64,000 nt of DNA from Yersinia enterocolitica subsp. enterocolitica (GCF_901472495.1 NZ_LR590469.1:2852001-2916000), one strand, 5' to 3'. Counted from the stretch's first letter, positions 51,637 to 59,722 are shown. Translations and numbers: made by a program. Notes: generated from the sequence alone by a model not told the origin.

Positions 51637-52250
51637 GTATGTTTGCCGCATTCTGGGCCGTTTCCGTGCTTTTTGTTATCACTCCCGGTGCTGACTGGGC
51701 TTACGCCATTTCAGCCGGCATTCGGGGTCGCCGCGTCATGCCAGCAGTTGCCGGCATGCTGAGCGGTCATCTTGTCGCAACATTCATTGTGGCAGCAGGC
51801 GTCGGCTCGGTTATTGTGAGCGCGCCGGCCATACTTTCCGCGCTGACTTTTGCCGGGGCTTGCTATCTTATCTGGCTCGGCATCGGCATGCTCCGCCACC
51901 CGTCATCACCAGCAGCGATTCAGGATAAGGATGCCGGTTCGCGACTGAAGTGGGCGCTTAAAGGCTTCTGCATCAGCGGGCTTAATCCGAAGGTTTTTCT
52001 GCTTTTTTTAGCCCTGCTGCCCCAGTTCACCAACGTCCATGCCACTTGGCCGCTTCCGCTGCAAATGGCCGCGCTGGGACTGGTACATGTAGTCAGCTGT
52101 GGTGTGGTCTACCTGCTTGTGGGGTACGGCTCAGGCAAGGTACTCCGGACGCGTCCGCGCGCTGCGCAGAATGTCAGCCGGATTTCAGGTGGCCTGATGA
52201 TCCTCATTGCAGTTCTGCTACTGGCAGAGCAGTTTGTCTGCTTGCCTTGA
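51627..52250 (+). CDS. LysE/RhtB family amino acid exporter
   Basis: The 207-residue inner-membrane protein of the LysE superfamily has five or six membrane segments. The N-terminal signature VITPGADWAYAISAGIRGRR (about 17-36) and GLNPKVFLLFLALLPQF (about 116-132) are diagnostic. It exports amino acids or related compounds and is probably controlled by the divergent AsnC regulator. As bacterial metabolic genes inside a prophage, the pair are cargo. Which substrate is exported cannot be told. Confidence 0.9.
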   Translation: MSLSMFAAFWAVSVLFVITPGADWAYAISAGIRGRRVMPAVAGMLSGHLVATFIVAAGVGSVIVSAPAILSALTFAGACYLIWLGIGMLRHPSSPAAIQDKDAGSRLKWALKGFCISGLNPKVFLLFLALLPQFTNVHATWPLPLQMAALGLVHVVSCGVVYLLVGYGSGKVLRTRPRAAQNVSRISGGLMILIAVLLLAEQFVCLP

Positions 52251-52342
52251 GTATTCGTTAACAAACGTGGAGCACTTACTGGCTCGAAAGAAAAGCGGTG
52301 ATCATCGCATGATTCTCGCTCAATATTCGTAACCAGTAAGCG

Positions 52343-52382
52343 CATACCCTGAATCACCTAATAGCGCAAGTTTCAGGGTATG
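52343..52382. terminator. Inverted repeat after the LysE gene
   Basis: CATACCCTGAA / TTCAGGGTATG is a perfect 11-bp inverted repeat with an 18-nt loop, about 90 bp after the LysE stop codon. A second pair, CTTACTGG / CCAGTAAG, lies just before it. Together they mark the right edge of the cargo and may terminate transcripts from both sides. Confidence 0.55.
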
Positions 52383-52444
52383 AAAGTCTATATTTCGCTC
52401 TTAACCGACGCTCATACTTATCCCCCCTTTGCTACAGAACATTG

Positions 52445-52858
52445 TCAGCACAGATCCGATACAGTTTTTGTACTATCAGCCTTATGTGTCCACTCATCCA
52501 TTTCTAACTTAGCGCCAGCCATAATCAAACAAGCATCTACAAAAGTTTCAGCCAGCATGAGTTTTAACCGAATCTTACCCTCTGAGCACTTATGCTTTCT
52601 GGCAATCTCTGACTTTGATCTCCCCTTCTTATAATGCTGCTCAATCAGATCATACTCTTCGCTGCGCCCTGCCTTTTTTAATCGGCCTATAGCTGCATCG
52701 ACTAGCAGCCCGTCATTATCACAGCAAGACAATCGTGCTTTTGAGGTACTTGGCAAAAGCCCTTTGAAGCCAGCGGCAATAGTAGAATAGCCAACGCCAC
52801 TATCTTCATTAGCAGCCCAGCCGCCCCAGCGCTCAAGAACTAACTGAATATCTCTCAT
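52445..52858 (-). CDS. Late antiterminator Q (type 1)
   Basis: This 137-residue Q-type antiterminator has the family start MRDIQLVLERWGGWAANEDS, SGVGYSTIAAGFKGLLPS, CCDNDGLLVDAAIGRLKKAG and a helix-turn-helix (GRSKSEIARKHKCSEGKIRL, about 79-98). It switches on the leftward late transcript for lysis, packaging, head and tail. The start at 52858 forms an ATGA overlap with the DUF968 stop. Accessory genes lie between it and the holin, as in Shiga-toxin phages. Confidence 0.88.
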   Translation of the reverse strand: MRDIQLVLERWGGWAANEDSGVGYSTIAAGFKGLLPSTSKARLSCCDNDGLLVDAAIGRLKKAGRSEEYDLIEQHYKKGRSKSEIARKHKCSEGKIRLKLMLAETFVDACLIMAGAKLEMDEWTHKADSTKTVSDLC

Positions 52859-53880
52859 GCTAAAGCCCCTATACCGATTGAACGATCCATAAAGCGGAAT
52901 AATAGAACTATCTGACTGCCGTGTTCTTCTTCCCACGCTCGCTGGTTATCATGCAATTTGTCATGACAGATACGGCACAAAGGGAATGTGAATAGGTCAT
53001 GGGCCTTGGTTGCCATGCCGCCCTGCCCGTGTCCGATGATATGGTGAGGGTCGCAGTCGCCATTGCCACAACCGCAGCAAGGCTGTGATTTAACCCATTG
53101 CAGATATTTCCGGTTCTCCCAGCGCCGCAGTTTTGGCCTGAGCATAAAACCTGCTGGTGGCTCGGCATCAACCTTTAGAGCCAAAGCGGGTTTTACTGCT
53201 ATTTTCGTTGATGGCTTGGCTTTCGTCACTTTCTTGGCAACCACCTCTTGTGGTGCAGGTGTCCAGGTAATATCACTCTCTTTTGTGCCGCCAGTTTCGA
53301 TAACTGCTGGTGGCATACGTAGAGAAAAACGAGCAATAGCATCCGGCAACAGGTCGTAAACCTCGTTAACCACCGCCCACCAACACAGCTCCGGCAACGT
53401 CAACTGGTGGCCCTCAGAAAAACGAAAGTAGCCGCGAACGGTTTCTACCATCCAAGCGACGAGGTTATTGGTCGCCAGTTGGTTCAGGCGAGGAAGTGTC
53501 TGCTCTCTCAGCTTATTGTCGTGATGCCAGCACAGGCGAATCGGCCGCTGGTTATAACGCAAGATGGTGAAATTACGGTCATGGCTATCATCCGGATCAT
53601 GCCACTGGCACTCTTTCAGTCGTTCAACCCACAACTCCAGCACTCGAGGCCCACCAGCAGCATTGATAACCCGTTCATGTTCAAAAAAGGGCAACAGTCG
53701 CGGATCATTAGCTAGCTGTTGATTGGCGACCGGCAACGCGCCAGCAGGCAACAGTTTAAACTCATCCGGTTCAGTGGCCACCAGCAAGCGGCCTGACATA
53801 TACGGCAATAAATCTGCACCTGGCTTCAATATCACCACGCCCAGCTCACGCTGAATAAATGGGGTTAATAGCGCCCTCAT
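52855..53880 (-). CDS. DUF968 protein with HNH-like zinc domain
   Basis: The 341-residue protein has the C-terminal DUF968 domain: CCGCGNGDCDPHHIIGHGQG (about 268-287) and CRICHDKLHDNQRAWEEEHG (about 302-321). This Cys/His set is an HNH/zinc arrangement, so a nuclease role is likely though unproved. It lies in the nin-like region between the KilA-N gene and Q in enterobacterial phages. It overlaps both neighbours by 4 bp. Confidence 0.85.
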   Translation of the reverse strand: MRALLTPFIQRELGVVILKPGADLLPYMSGRLLVATEPDEFKLLPAGALPVANQQLANDPRLLPFFEHERVINAAGGPRVLELWVERLKECQWHDPDDSHDRNFTILRYNQRPIRLCWHHDNKLREQTLPRLNQLATNNLVAWMVETVRGYFRFSEGHQLTLPELCWWAVVNEVYDLLPDAIARFSLRMPPAVIETGGTKESDITWTPAPQEVVAKKVTKAKPSTKIAVKPALALKVDAEPPAGFMLRPKLRRWENRKYLQWVKSQPCCGCGNGDCDPHHIIGHGQGGMATKAHDLFTFPLCRICHDKLHDNQRAWEEEHGSQIVLLFRFMDRSIGIGALA

Positions 53881-54695
53881 GCTGCTTTAGCCGTCATCAT
53901 TAACTTAATAAGCTCAGCCACTTTCGATTCATAAAAATGTGGTTGCGTCTCACGTGGATTACCCGGACTGATGATATTCTTGCCATAAAGCAGCCCTTTT
54001 GATGTCACTGACCAAAAGTATTTAATCCCTCCTTTGGCCTTGGGTGATGTGCTCGGACGGGATCGGCGTTCAACAATGCCCAGTTCGGCCAGGCGACCAA
54101 ATGCCACTGTTGCCCTAATGGGGATTGACCGAGATTTAAGTACCGTACTCAGTGCCATGGTTGGACGGCTGGAACCATCAACAGCGTCAGTAGGGGCGTC
54201 AATGGCATATTGTGGGGCAAGATTGGGTAATCCGATTGCCTGCTGTAGCTTTTGGCAGGCACCAAGAACAGAGGAATTAGAAAGATTGAGTTCTTTACGC
54301 ATAAACTCTAACAAAATGACACCGGCCTGCATTTTATCTGCTGACGGGTTTACAGCAGTGGTCGGCTGGCTGACTACGTGATCGAACGTTCGGATGACTT
54401 TCAGACTAAATGATGCACTGATCCACATGGCATATGAGTACACCAACTCTTTACAAACGTAAGTCCCTTGTTGGTTACCGCCCCGTATAACGCTAACCGG
54501 TTGATTTTGTTCCAGAGGTGGAATACCCCCCTCGGTCAATTCTCGTACAAGCTCTTGGGTTTGTTGAATGGCATACCAATATTTGGGTTTATGACGCTCT
54601 TCGCTGCCAGCAGCACGATGTAAGTCATTCAGGCAGTAACGACCAGAATTATCGAGACGAACGGAAACACCCTCAATTACGAGTAACTGATTCAT
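53877..54695 (-). CDS. KilA-N domain protein, longer type
   Basis: This 272-residue phage regulator starts with a KilA-N domain (VIEGVSVRLDNSGRYCLNDL; about 4-110 with GGNQQGTYVCKELVYSYAMW and SFSLKVIRTFDHV). A C-terminal part contains a winged-helix-like segment (SIPIRATVAFGRLAELGIVE; GGIKYFWSVTSKGLLYGKNI). Its GTGTGGAGTG leader is the repeated ribosome-binding element described below. It is in the leftward early operon ahead of DUF968 and Q. Confidence 0.83.
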   Translation of the reverse strand: MNQLLVIEGVSVRLDNSGRYCLNDLHRAAGSEERHKPKYWYAIQQTQELVRELTEGGIPPLEQNQPVSVIRGGNQQGTYVCKELVYSYAMWISASFSLKVIRTFDHVVSQPTTAVNPSADKMQAGVILLEFMRKELNLSNSSVLGACQKLQQAIGLPNLAPQYAIDAPTDAVDGSSRPTMALSTVLKSRSIPIRATVAFGRLAELGIVERRSRPSTSPKAKGGIKYFWSVTSKGLLYGKNIISPGNPRETQPHFYESKVAELIKLMMTAKAA

Positions 54696-54794
54696 AATTC
54701 ACTCCACACATTAGTTTTAACCAGCCTCTCCAATCCAATGTCCGCACAACTGGAGAGGTGAATAACTGTACAAACACTGTACATCAATACAATA

Positions 54795-55178
54795 TCAACG
54801 AGGAACATTTTTATTCACCTCACTGATAACTATCTCTATCTTCCCTCCCTTGATGATTGGACCCCATTCAAGCGCCATCTTTTTTACCTGGCTATCATCA
54901 CCCCAAACACCCGCATGAGTGAGAGCATCAAGCGGCGCTTTCAGATAATTATCCATATCCCTGATGCGCCGATCGGGTGGGTAGAAATTGATGGTCACCG
55001 CTACATGACCAGTAATCGCTTTTGGTACCCGCCGTAACTGTTCAAGAACGCAGGCTAAAGCCTCAACTCTAAACTGACGACCTTTCGCACTGATAAGATG
55101 GCGACCCGCTAACGACCCCTTTGTGGGGGCGCGCCAGTAGCTATTAACTGATGGTGGAAATGGCAGGATTAGTTTCAA
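54795..55178 (-). CDS. rusA: RusA-like Holliday junction resolvase
   Basis: This 127-residue RusA family endonuclease resolves recombination intermediates during phage replication. LPFPPSVNSYWRAPTKG at the N-terminus and RRIRDMDNYLKAPLDALTHA (about 70-89) carry the conserved Asp residues; GVWGDDSQVKKMALEW follows. Its start overlaps the methyltransferase stop by 4 bp. Confidence 0.92.
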   Translation of the reverse strand: MKLILPFPPSVNSYWRAPTKGSLAGRHLISAKGRQFRVEALACVLEQLRRVPKAITGHVAVTINFYPPDRRIRDMDNYLKAPLDALTHAGVWGDDSQVKKMALEWGPIIKGGKIEIVISEVNKNVPR

Positions 55179-55804
55179 GCGGTTACCCCACTTTCCGGTA
55201 CCGGAATAATTTCAGGAATATTTTGCAGCTGACTTTGTGGTGCAGCCAGAATAGTGGCAGGGGTTAATTCCAGACTATTGATGCACTCATTACCCCAACT
55301 ATCCCAGCCCTCGGCCTGTGTTCTGGCAAACAACTCAATGCGGGGAACATCACCCAACAACTGAACCAGCAGATCACGGAAAATATCAGGTTTGGCGCTG
55401 TGCTCACCACGCGGGGCCGTCTGGTGCTGGCAGATAGCGGCATTCAGGCGTTCAGGTAACCGGCCCTTCACGGCAAACAACACATCCTCGCTATTGGCGC
55501 GGGTCATGTGGCCCATGCCGATCGCACTGTTCCCTTTTAATTTGTTGGTCTTGTGCCAGGTAAAGCCCTTCATAGTCATCAGCCTGAATCCCCAAGCCTC
55601 AACAACTTTTAACGCCTCCAGTGGTTGAGTCGGTACCCACCACATAGCCAACAAACAACTATCACCCGCCAGCTCCCACACAGGCAAACGGCAGATATCA
55701 GCAAGATCCATGGTCTGATATTTGAAATCGACACCGCGCTTACCGCTATTCGCTTTGTCACGATAGGCCCACGGTGGATCGGCATAAATAACTTGATAGG
55801 TCAT
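55175..55804 (-). CDS. MT-A70 family DNA N6-adenine methyltransferase
   Basis: The 209-residue methyltransferase has the catalytic DPPW in VIYADPPWAYRDKANSGKRG (about 5-24), and YQTMDLADICRLPVWELA and LAMWWVPTQPLEALKVVEAW follow. It probably methylates phage DNA to evade host restriction. The start at 55804 gives an ATGA overlap with the replication gene. An ATG 18 codons upstream lies inside that gene. Confidence 0.9.
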   Translation of the reverse strand: MTYQVIYADPPWAYRDKANSGKRGVDFKYQTMDLADICRLPVWELAGDSCLLAMWWVPTQPLEALKVVEAWGFRLMTMKGFTWHKTNKLKGNSAIGMGHMTRANSEDVLFAVKGRLPERLNAAICQHQTAPRGEHSAKPDIFRDLLVQLLGDVPRIELFARTQAEGWDSWGNECINSLELTPATILAAPQSQLQNIPEIIPVPESGVTA

Positions 55805-56823
55805 GCTGCTTTCTCCCCGCTCAAGCGCTGGCTGCATTCTTTCCAGATGGCATTCCATTTAATTACGCCGGAATCACCTTTAGCCCCACGAACACCCGCA
55901 CTACTGGCTTTTTTGATAACCATGGTTTCGAGGGCGCTAGGGTTGCGAACAGGTAGCCCTCTGCCAGTAAAGCGCTTATAGGCTTTATCCCGCTCTGTGT
56001 GATCTGTAGCCTGGTCCTGTTGCGATGCGGTCTTCCGCCCCTCACTGTGCCAAACACCGGCAGCCAGTAAATTTCCATCGAATTTAGTCGGGCGAAACAT
56101 GGTTTCTGGGTTCAAATACTTAGACCAGTCAGTGCCAAGCCAGCGATTAACCAAATAATCCACAACCAAGATCAGTGATTGCTTGTCATGGCCATCAGTA
56201 AGGCGAGCGCGAATATTCTGGAGATTGGTTTTTATGGTGGTGTATTTAGCCCCAGTGAGCTGATTCAGGTGTTTGAGTACCTCGATAGCTTCGTCGGTGA
56301 ATTTAATTTCTTTAGAAATATTCTCATCTCGGGCTTCCGCCACTGGCGGTTGCCCAAAAGTGTTTTTACTTGATGGATCTGGTGTTGATTTTACTGACGG
56401 ATCGCCCCCAGATTCTGGCGGGTCAAAAGTGCCATTATTGCCAGATTCTGACCCGTCGAATTTTGAGCCATCAGATTTTGACCCGTCAGATTTTGACCCG
56501 TCAGATTTTGAGGTGTCGGATTCTGACGCATGAGCAGCAGCCTTAAGTTTGGCAACATTCAACTGATAAACATTACTAGCATTGCGATTACCGGCGCGGC
56601 GGGCTTTCTTGCTTAACCAGCCATCAGTTTCCAGTTCAGCCAGCGCAGTACGAACGGTGCTCTCACCTGCCCCTATCTGCCGGGCAATCGTCGTTACGGA
56701 CGGCCAGCACACACCCTCATCATTAGAGAAGTCAGCAAGACGGGCCATAATCGCCACCTTTGATATCTTCATACCCGCAGCCGCACAGCCGTCCCATACA
56801 TAACTGGATAGCTTTACGCTCAT
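55801..56823 (-). CDS. Phage replication protein with wHTH, iteron linker and Phg_2220_C domain
   Basis: This 340-residue lambda-O-like replication initiator has an N-terminal winged helix (VTTIARQIGAGESTVRTALA, about 43-62). A low-complexity linker with SDGSK repeats (about 97-128) is encoded by 15-bp iterons. The C-terminal conserved phage domain is EVLKHLNQLTGAKYTTIKTN, then LNPETMFRPTKFDGNLL (about 182-255). No helicase follows, so it probably recruits host DnaB. The origin is likely inside the gene. Confidence 0.88.
   Translation of the reverse strand: MSVKLSSYVWDGCAAAGMKISKVAIMARLADFSNDEGVCWPSVTTIARQIGAGESTVRTALAELETDGWLSKKARRAGNRNASNVYQLNVAKLKAAAHASESDTSKSDGSKSDGSKSDGSKFDGSESGNNGTFDPPESGGDPSVKSTPDPSSKNTFGQPPVAEARDENISKEIKFTDEAIEVLKHLNQLTGAKYTTIKTNLQNIRARLTDGHDKQSLILVVDYLVNRWLGTDWSKYLNPETMFRPTKFDGNLLAAGVWHSEGRKTASQQDQATDHTERDKAYKRFTGRGLPVRNPSALETMVIKKASSAGVRGAKGDSGVIKWNAIWKECSQRLSGEKAA
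56441..56530 (-). repeat. Six 15-bp iterons: candidate replication origin
   Basis: Six tandem 15-bp units with consensus TCAGATTTTGACCCG (56441, 56456, 56471, 56486, 56501, 56516); the third and fourth are identical. They lie within the replication gene, as the lambda origin lies in O, and encode its SDGSK repeats. Confidence 0.8.
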
Positions 56824-57017
56824 ACAACCGCCTTATATTCTTTCCTGAAACGCCGGATGGGTATTGAACAGTCATGCTCATAGTCATCACGACGAAAAAT
56901 GACTTTCCCCGTTGCGTTGTCGTAGCCAATAACGTGAACACGAACGCCGCGCTTATCGTTGTAATAACGATCGAGTAATTGGATTGGGTTGGTAGTAGTT
57001 GAGCCGGGATTTGTCAT
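56820..57017 (-). CDS. DUF4222 phage protein
   Basis: The 65-residue protein matches DUF4222: PIQLLDRYYNDKRGVRVHVI, GYDNATGKVIFRRDDYEHDC and PIRRFRKEYKAVV. The function is unknown; it is a common small early protein in enterobacterial phages. The start at 57017 overlaps the preceding small gene's stop, and its own stop overlaps the replication gene start. Confidence 0.8.
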   Translation of the reverse strand: MTNPGSTTTNPIQLLDRYYNDKRGVRVHVIGYDNATGKVIFRRDDYEHDCSIPIRRFRKEYKAVV

Positions 57018-57175
57018 ACGCGGCCCCACTTACGGCGAACCGCACCCACAATTCCCCGCGCCCTGCTGTGGTTGCACGGTACCCACCGACCCTTTATCAT
57101 TCGTTCATACCGGAACGGACTGACACAAACGCAACGCAGTTGCGGAATAGAACGTTTAGCCGCTACAATGTTCAT
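57014..57175 (-). CDS. Small basic early protein, 53 residues
   Basis: The frame starts MNIVAAKRSIPQLRCVCVSP and ends VGAVRRKWGRV; it is rich in Arg and has three cysteines. I recognise no family. It is supported by the repeated leader GTGTGGAGTA (57184-57193, minus strand) just before the ATG and by an ATGA overlap with DUF4222. Both indicate a translated gene in the leftward early operon. Confidence 0.7.
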   Translation of the reverse strand: MNIVAAKRSIPQLRCVCVSPFRYERMIKGRWVPCNHSRARGIVGAVRRKWGRV

Positions 57176-57182
57176 GCGTTAA

Positions 57183-57710
57183 TTACTCCACACGTTTAGT
57201 TAATGCACCCGATGGTCCGGTGCCGCACACCGGGCCATCACCCCACAGCATTTCTGAAACAACGATAATCTCTGCAATAATCGACTGTGCTCTATACCCT
57301 TTAGCTTTCAATCTCTTACTCTCGTTGCGATCTAAAACTCCGTCCGCTGTAAATTCATTATGAGCACGACCAAAATCACCCAGAGCCGCCAGTAACTCAT
57401 TAAATTTGATAAGTAATTCTTCGTTTCCGATATCACAAACATCTGGCAGTTTCACGAACACACCACCAGCACGCTTACACATCGCCTCTGTGATATCGGA
57501 ACGGCCAGAGATTGATTCCATCTCTATCGCCATGCCCAGTGGTACGACCTGCCCCGCCAACTGGCGAACGCGGTTACGCAATGCATTCTCGGTACCGGAT
57601 AATGGGCATAACTGTTTAGCCATCGCGTCATACTTGCCCGGCGTCTGAGTTATCAGTTGGTGTATTGCGTCACTGATATCCGGTTGGGTTGGAAAGTCTT
57701 TGTTATCCAC
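57183..57710 (-). CDS. CII-like phage regulatory protein (YmfL type)
   Basis: The 175-residue protein of the phage CII/YmfL (CP76) regulatory family has PDISDAIHQLITQTPGKYDA, CPLSGTENALRNRVRQLAGQ (helix-turn-helix, about 36-60) and ARNEF-like AHNEFTADGVLDRNESKRLK. I chose GTG at 57710 (VDNKDFPTQ) because AGAGAG stands just upstream. The frame remains open further but overlaps the cro-like gene. It lies after Cro as CII does in lambda. Confidence 0.8.
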   Translation of the reverse strand: MDNKDFPTQPDISDAIHQLITQTPGKYDAMAKQLCPLSGTENALRNRVRQLAGQVVPLGMAIEMESISGRSDITEAMCKRAGGVFVKLPDVCDIGNEELLIKFNELLAALGDFGRAHNEFTADGVLDRNESKRLKAKGYRAQSIIAEIIVVSEMLWGDGPVCGTGPSGALTKRVE

Positions 57711-57738
57711 AATGTTTCTCTCTCTTTGGTGGTTTAAC

Positions 57739-57936
57739 TTAAGCAGCGGGTGCCGTAGGCTTCTGGTAGTCGGATGGGTCATACTTCAATTTCCCCTCCG
57801 TAATCTTTTCAGCTTTTAAAGCCTGCTTTTCTGGAATGATGTGACCCCATTGGCAAACAGCGCTATGCGAAACACCAAGAGCTATAGCGGTTTTCGATGT
57901 GCCCTTGAAGAATTCAAGAACGTCAGTTTTATGCAT
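57739..57936 (-). CDS. Cro-like repressor
   Basis: This 65-residue Cro-type DNA-binding protein has the helix-turn-helix KTAIALGVSHSAVCQWGHII (about 13-32), followed by PEKQALKAEKITEGKLKYDP. GGAGG stands 7 bp before the chosen ATG 57936; an ATG eight codons earlier lies in the operator region. It is divergent from the CI-like repressor, with three operators between. Confidence 0.88.
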   Translation of the reverse strand: MHKTDVLEFFKGTSKTAIALGVSHSAVCQWGHIIPEKQALKAEKITEGKLKYDPSDYQKPTAPAA

Positions 57937-57952
57937 AGTTACCTCCATAAAA

Positions 57953-58015
57953 GTAAGCATACTTACATCGTATATTCACAGACTACTTACGTCAACTGAA
58001 TGTAAGATTACTTAC
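57953..58015. promoter_or_regulatory. Three operators between cro-like and cI-like genes
   Basis: GTAAGCATACTTAC (57953-57966), CACAGACTACTTAC (57977-57990, right half only) and GTAAGATTACTTAC (58002-58015) are spaced 24-25 bp apart. The pattern is GTAAG-N4-CTTAC. Confidence 0.8.
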
Positions 58016-58038
58016 GTCTTTTATATGTGGTGGATGCT

Positions 58039-58680
58039 ATGAATACAGTTGGCGGAAGAATCAAATTCAGGCGGCGGCAGTTGAAGCTGACCCAAAAAGA
58101 TATCGCTGAATATGTAGGCATTTCTGCGTCTGCCGTAACTCAATGGGAAAGTGATGCTACCGGCCTATCCAGCGATAGCCTGCTGAAACTCGCCTCATTG
58201 CTTGAATGTTCACCAGAGTGGCTTTTATCTGGAAAGGGAGAATTAGAACCTTCGATAAAGGCCATGGCCAGTAAATCAAAAGTTGTCCCCGTTATTTCAT
58301 GGGTACAGGCCGGTGCCTGGACTGAAGCACTTAACTCGACTGGTGCTAGATCTGAATGGGTTGAAACTACAGCAAAAATTTCTGATTTTGCATTTGCCTT
58401 AAGAGTTAAAGGCGATTCAATGACAGCATCAGGCTCACTAAGCATCCCTGAAGGGGCTATTGTGATAGTCGATCCAGAATACGGATTTATTGAAGATGTT
58501 AATGAAAAAATCGTTATAGCTCAGACGAATGGAAATCATGAAGCGACAATTAAGAAATTTGTAATTGATGGCCCTAATAAATATTTAATGCCGTTAAACC
58601 CTCAATTCAAGCCTATTGAAGTAGATGACACCTGTAAACTGATTGGTGTAGTAAAGCAGATAATCATCGACCTACCATAA
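58039..58680 (+). CDS. CI-like phage repressor with S24 autocleavage domain
   Basis: The 213-residue lysogenic repressor has an N-terminal helix-turn-helix (KLTQKDIAEYVGISASAVTQ, about 16-35). A hinge leads to a LexA/UmuD-type S24 domain: cleavage Ala-Gly in SWVQAGAWTEA (about 87-97), Ser in RVKGDSMTASGS, and Lys in ATIKKFV. RecA-stimulated self-cleavage should induce the prophage in the SOS response. I chose the start at 58039 (MNTVGGRIK); an ATG four codons upstream is possible. Confidence 0.92.
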   Translation: MNTVGGRIKFRRRQLKLTQKDIAEYVGISASAVTQWESDATGLSSDSLLKLASLLECSPEWLLSGKGELEPSIKAMASKSKVVPVISWVQAGAWTEALNSTGARSEWVETTAKISDFAFALRVKGDSMTASGSLSIPEGAIVIVDPEYGFIEDVNEKIVIAQTNGNHEATIKKFVIDGPNKYLMPLNPQFKPIEVDDTCKLIGVVKQIIIDLP

Positions 58681-58702
58681 TCACTTATATCTTCTTAAAG
58701 AG

Positions 58703-58725
58703 GCCCGCTATGCGCGGGCTTTTTT
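58703..58725 (+). terminator. Terminator of the repressor gene
   Basis: GCCCGC / GCGGGC with a 5-nt loop, then TTTTTT. It lies 23 bp after the repressor stop codon. Confidence 0.9.
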
Positions 58726-58742
58726 ATGCCCCAGCCTTAAAA

Positions 58743-58793
58743 GTAAGTTAACTTAACTTTTATTCTTGACTTTAAATGTAAGTTTACTAATAC
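58743..58793 (+). promoter_or_regulatory. Early rightward promoter with two operators
   Basis: TTGACT (58766-58771), 16 bp, TAATAC (58788-58793) form a good sigma-70 promoter. GTAAGTTAACTTAA (58743-58756) and GTAAGTTTACTAAT (58778-58791) are operator-like, the second overlapping the -10. It should drive the operon from 58901 to 63891 under CI/Cro control. Confidence 0.78.
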
Positions 58794-58900
58794 TGAATCC
58801 ATCAACAGCGAACAGGCAGGACGCCCACGAAGTAGCTGCCGGTGGCATACGAAACACCGGATGATTCGCTTAGTAGAGTTAACAGTGTGGAGTAGCTGAA

Positions 58901-59068
58901 ATGGACTATCAGGCATGGGTGATACAAAGAAGAATTGGTAAAGGTGCTTGGAAAACAATAAGTAAAGGACTACCCGAACTTATAGCGCTAAAGCATTTGG
59001 ATGAGTTGATATCGAATAAACCAGATGTGAGATATCAGTACCGGATGCTCGAAGAACGCCGAGTTTAA
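58901..59068 (+). CDS. Small early phage protein, 55 residues
   Basis: The frame starts MDYQAWVIQRRIGKGAWKTI and ends QYRMLEERRV. It is basic, with no recognised family. It is the first gene of the rightward early operon, preceded by the repeated leader GTGTGGAGTA (58885-58894) 6 bp before the ATG. Confidence 0.7.
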   Translation: MDYQAWVIQRRIGKGAWKTISKGLPELIALKHLDELISNKPDVRYQYRMLEERRV

Positions 59069-59086
59069 CAGTGTGGAGTAACCAGG

Positions 59087-59347
59087 ATGGAAATCAGCAA
59101 AAAAGATAGCGATAAACTTGAAGGCAGGACATTTAACCTACCTTCCGGGCTTAAATACCAGGCTATTAATGAATGTGAAATTGCATTGATTCGTTTGTTG
59201 CTCGAGGACTCCAAAGAACTCCAGAAACTTAAACCTAATGCAAAAACCAACCAAAACATACGCCTCGCTGAGTCGATGCTGAGTAATCAAGCAGCCGTGA
59301 AGCGTGGTTATTACACCAGTAAAAGCCTTTGTGAAACGGATAATTAA
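59087..59347 (+). CDS. Hypothetical early phage protein, 86 residues
   Basis: Helical, charged protein (MEISKKDSDKLEGRTFNLPS; ECEIALIRLLLEDSKELQKL; NIRLAESMLSNQAAVKRGYY). I recognise no family. The leader GTGTGGAGTA (59071-59080) stands 6 bp before the ATG. Its end overlaps the convergent 77-residue gene by 4 bp. Confidence 0.7.
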   Translation: MEISKKDSDKLEGRTFNLPSGLKYQAINECEIALIRLLLEDSKELQKLKPNAKTNQNIRLAESMLSNQAAVKRGYYTSKSLCETDN

Positions 59348-59577
59348 AACAGGTCGCCTGGTTTTGGTGATAGCGGATCAAGCAGCGCCAGTGTTTGTTT
59401 GAAAATTAGTTCTTGTTGAGGTTCTAAATCACCACGACCAAGACGCTCTCGAAAATAAAGAATGTGTCCTTCTAGATCTGTAGATGATGGCCCGCCATTT
59501 TCAGTAATTGAAGTTGCAAGACGCGTAATGGCAAGTTCCATAGCTTTAAGACGAATGTTTATGTCTTCATTGTTCAC
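59344..59577 (-). CDS. Hypothetical protein encoded against the early operon, 77 residues
   Basis: Helical protein (DINIRLKAMELAITRLATSI; LEGHILYFRERLGRGDLEPQ; FKQTLALLDPLSPKPGDLF). No family is recognised. It has a GTG start at 59577 with a strong AGGAGG 8 bp upstream, so it is probably a real gene although it opposes the surrounding operon. It may be a moron with its own promoter, whose transcript would be antisense to the end of the 59087 gene. Confidence 0.65.
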   Translation of the reverse strand: MNNEDINIRLKAMELAITRLATSITENGGPSSTDLEGHILYFRERLGRGDLEPQQELIFKQTLALLDPLSPKPGDLF

Positions 59578-59722
59578 AGAAAAATCCTCCTTGCTGTAGG
59601 GACTTTGAGGATACCACCGCCGCCTGAGGTGGAGAAGTAACCAGGCACAGATTTAATCCATTGCTGTGCTGTGTCTTTAGCGGCTGCGCCTGCCAACACC
59701 AGATTAGGCCAGCCGCCCTTTT

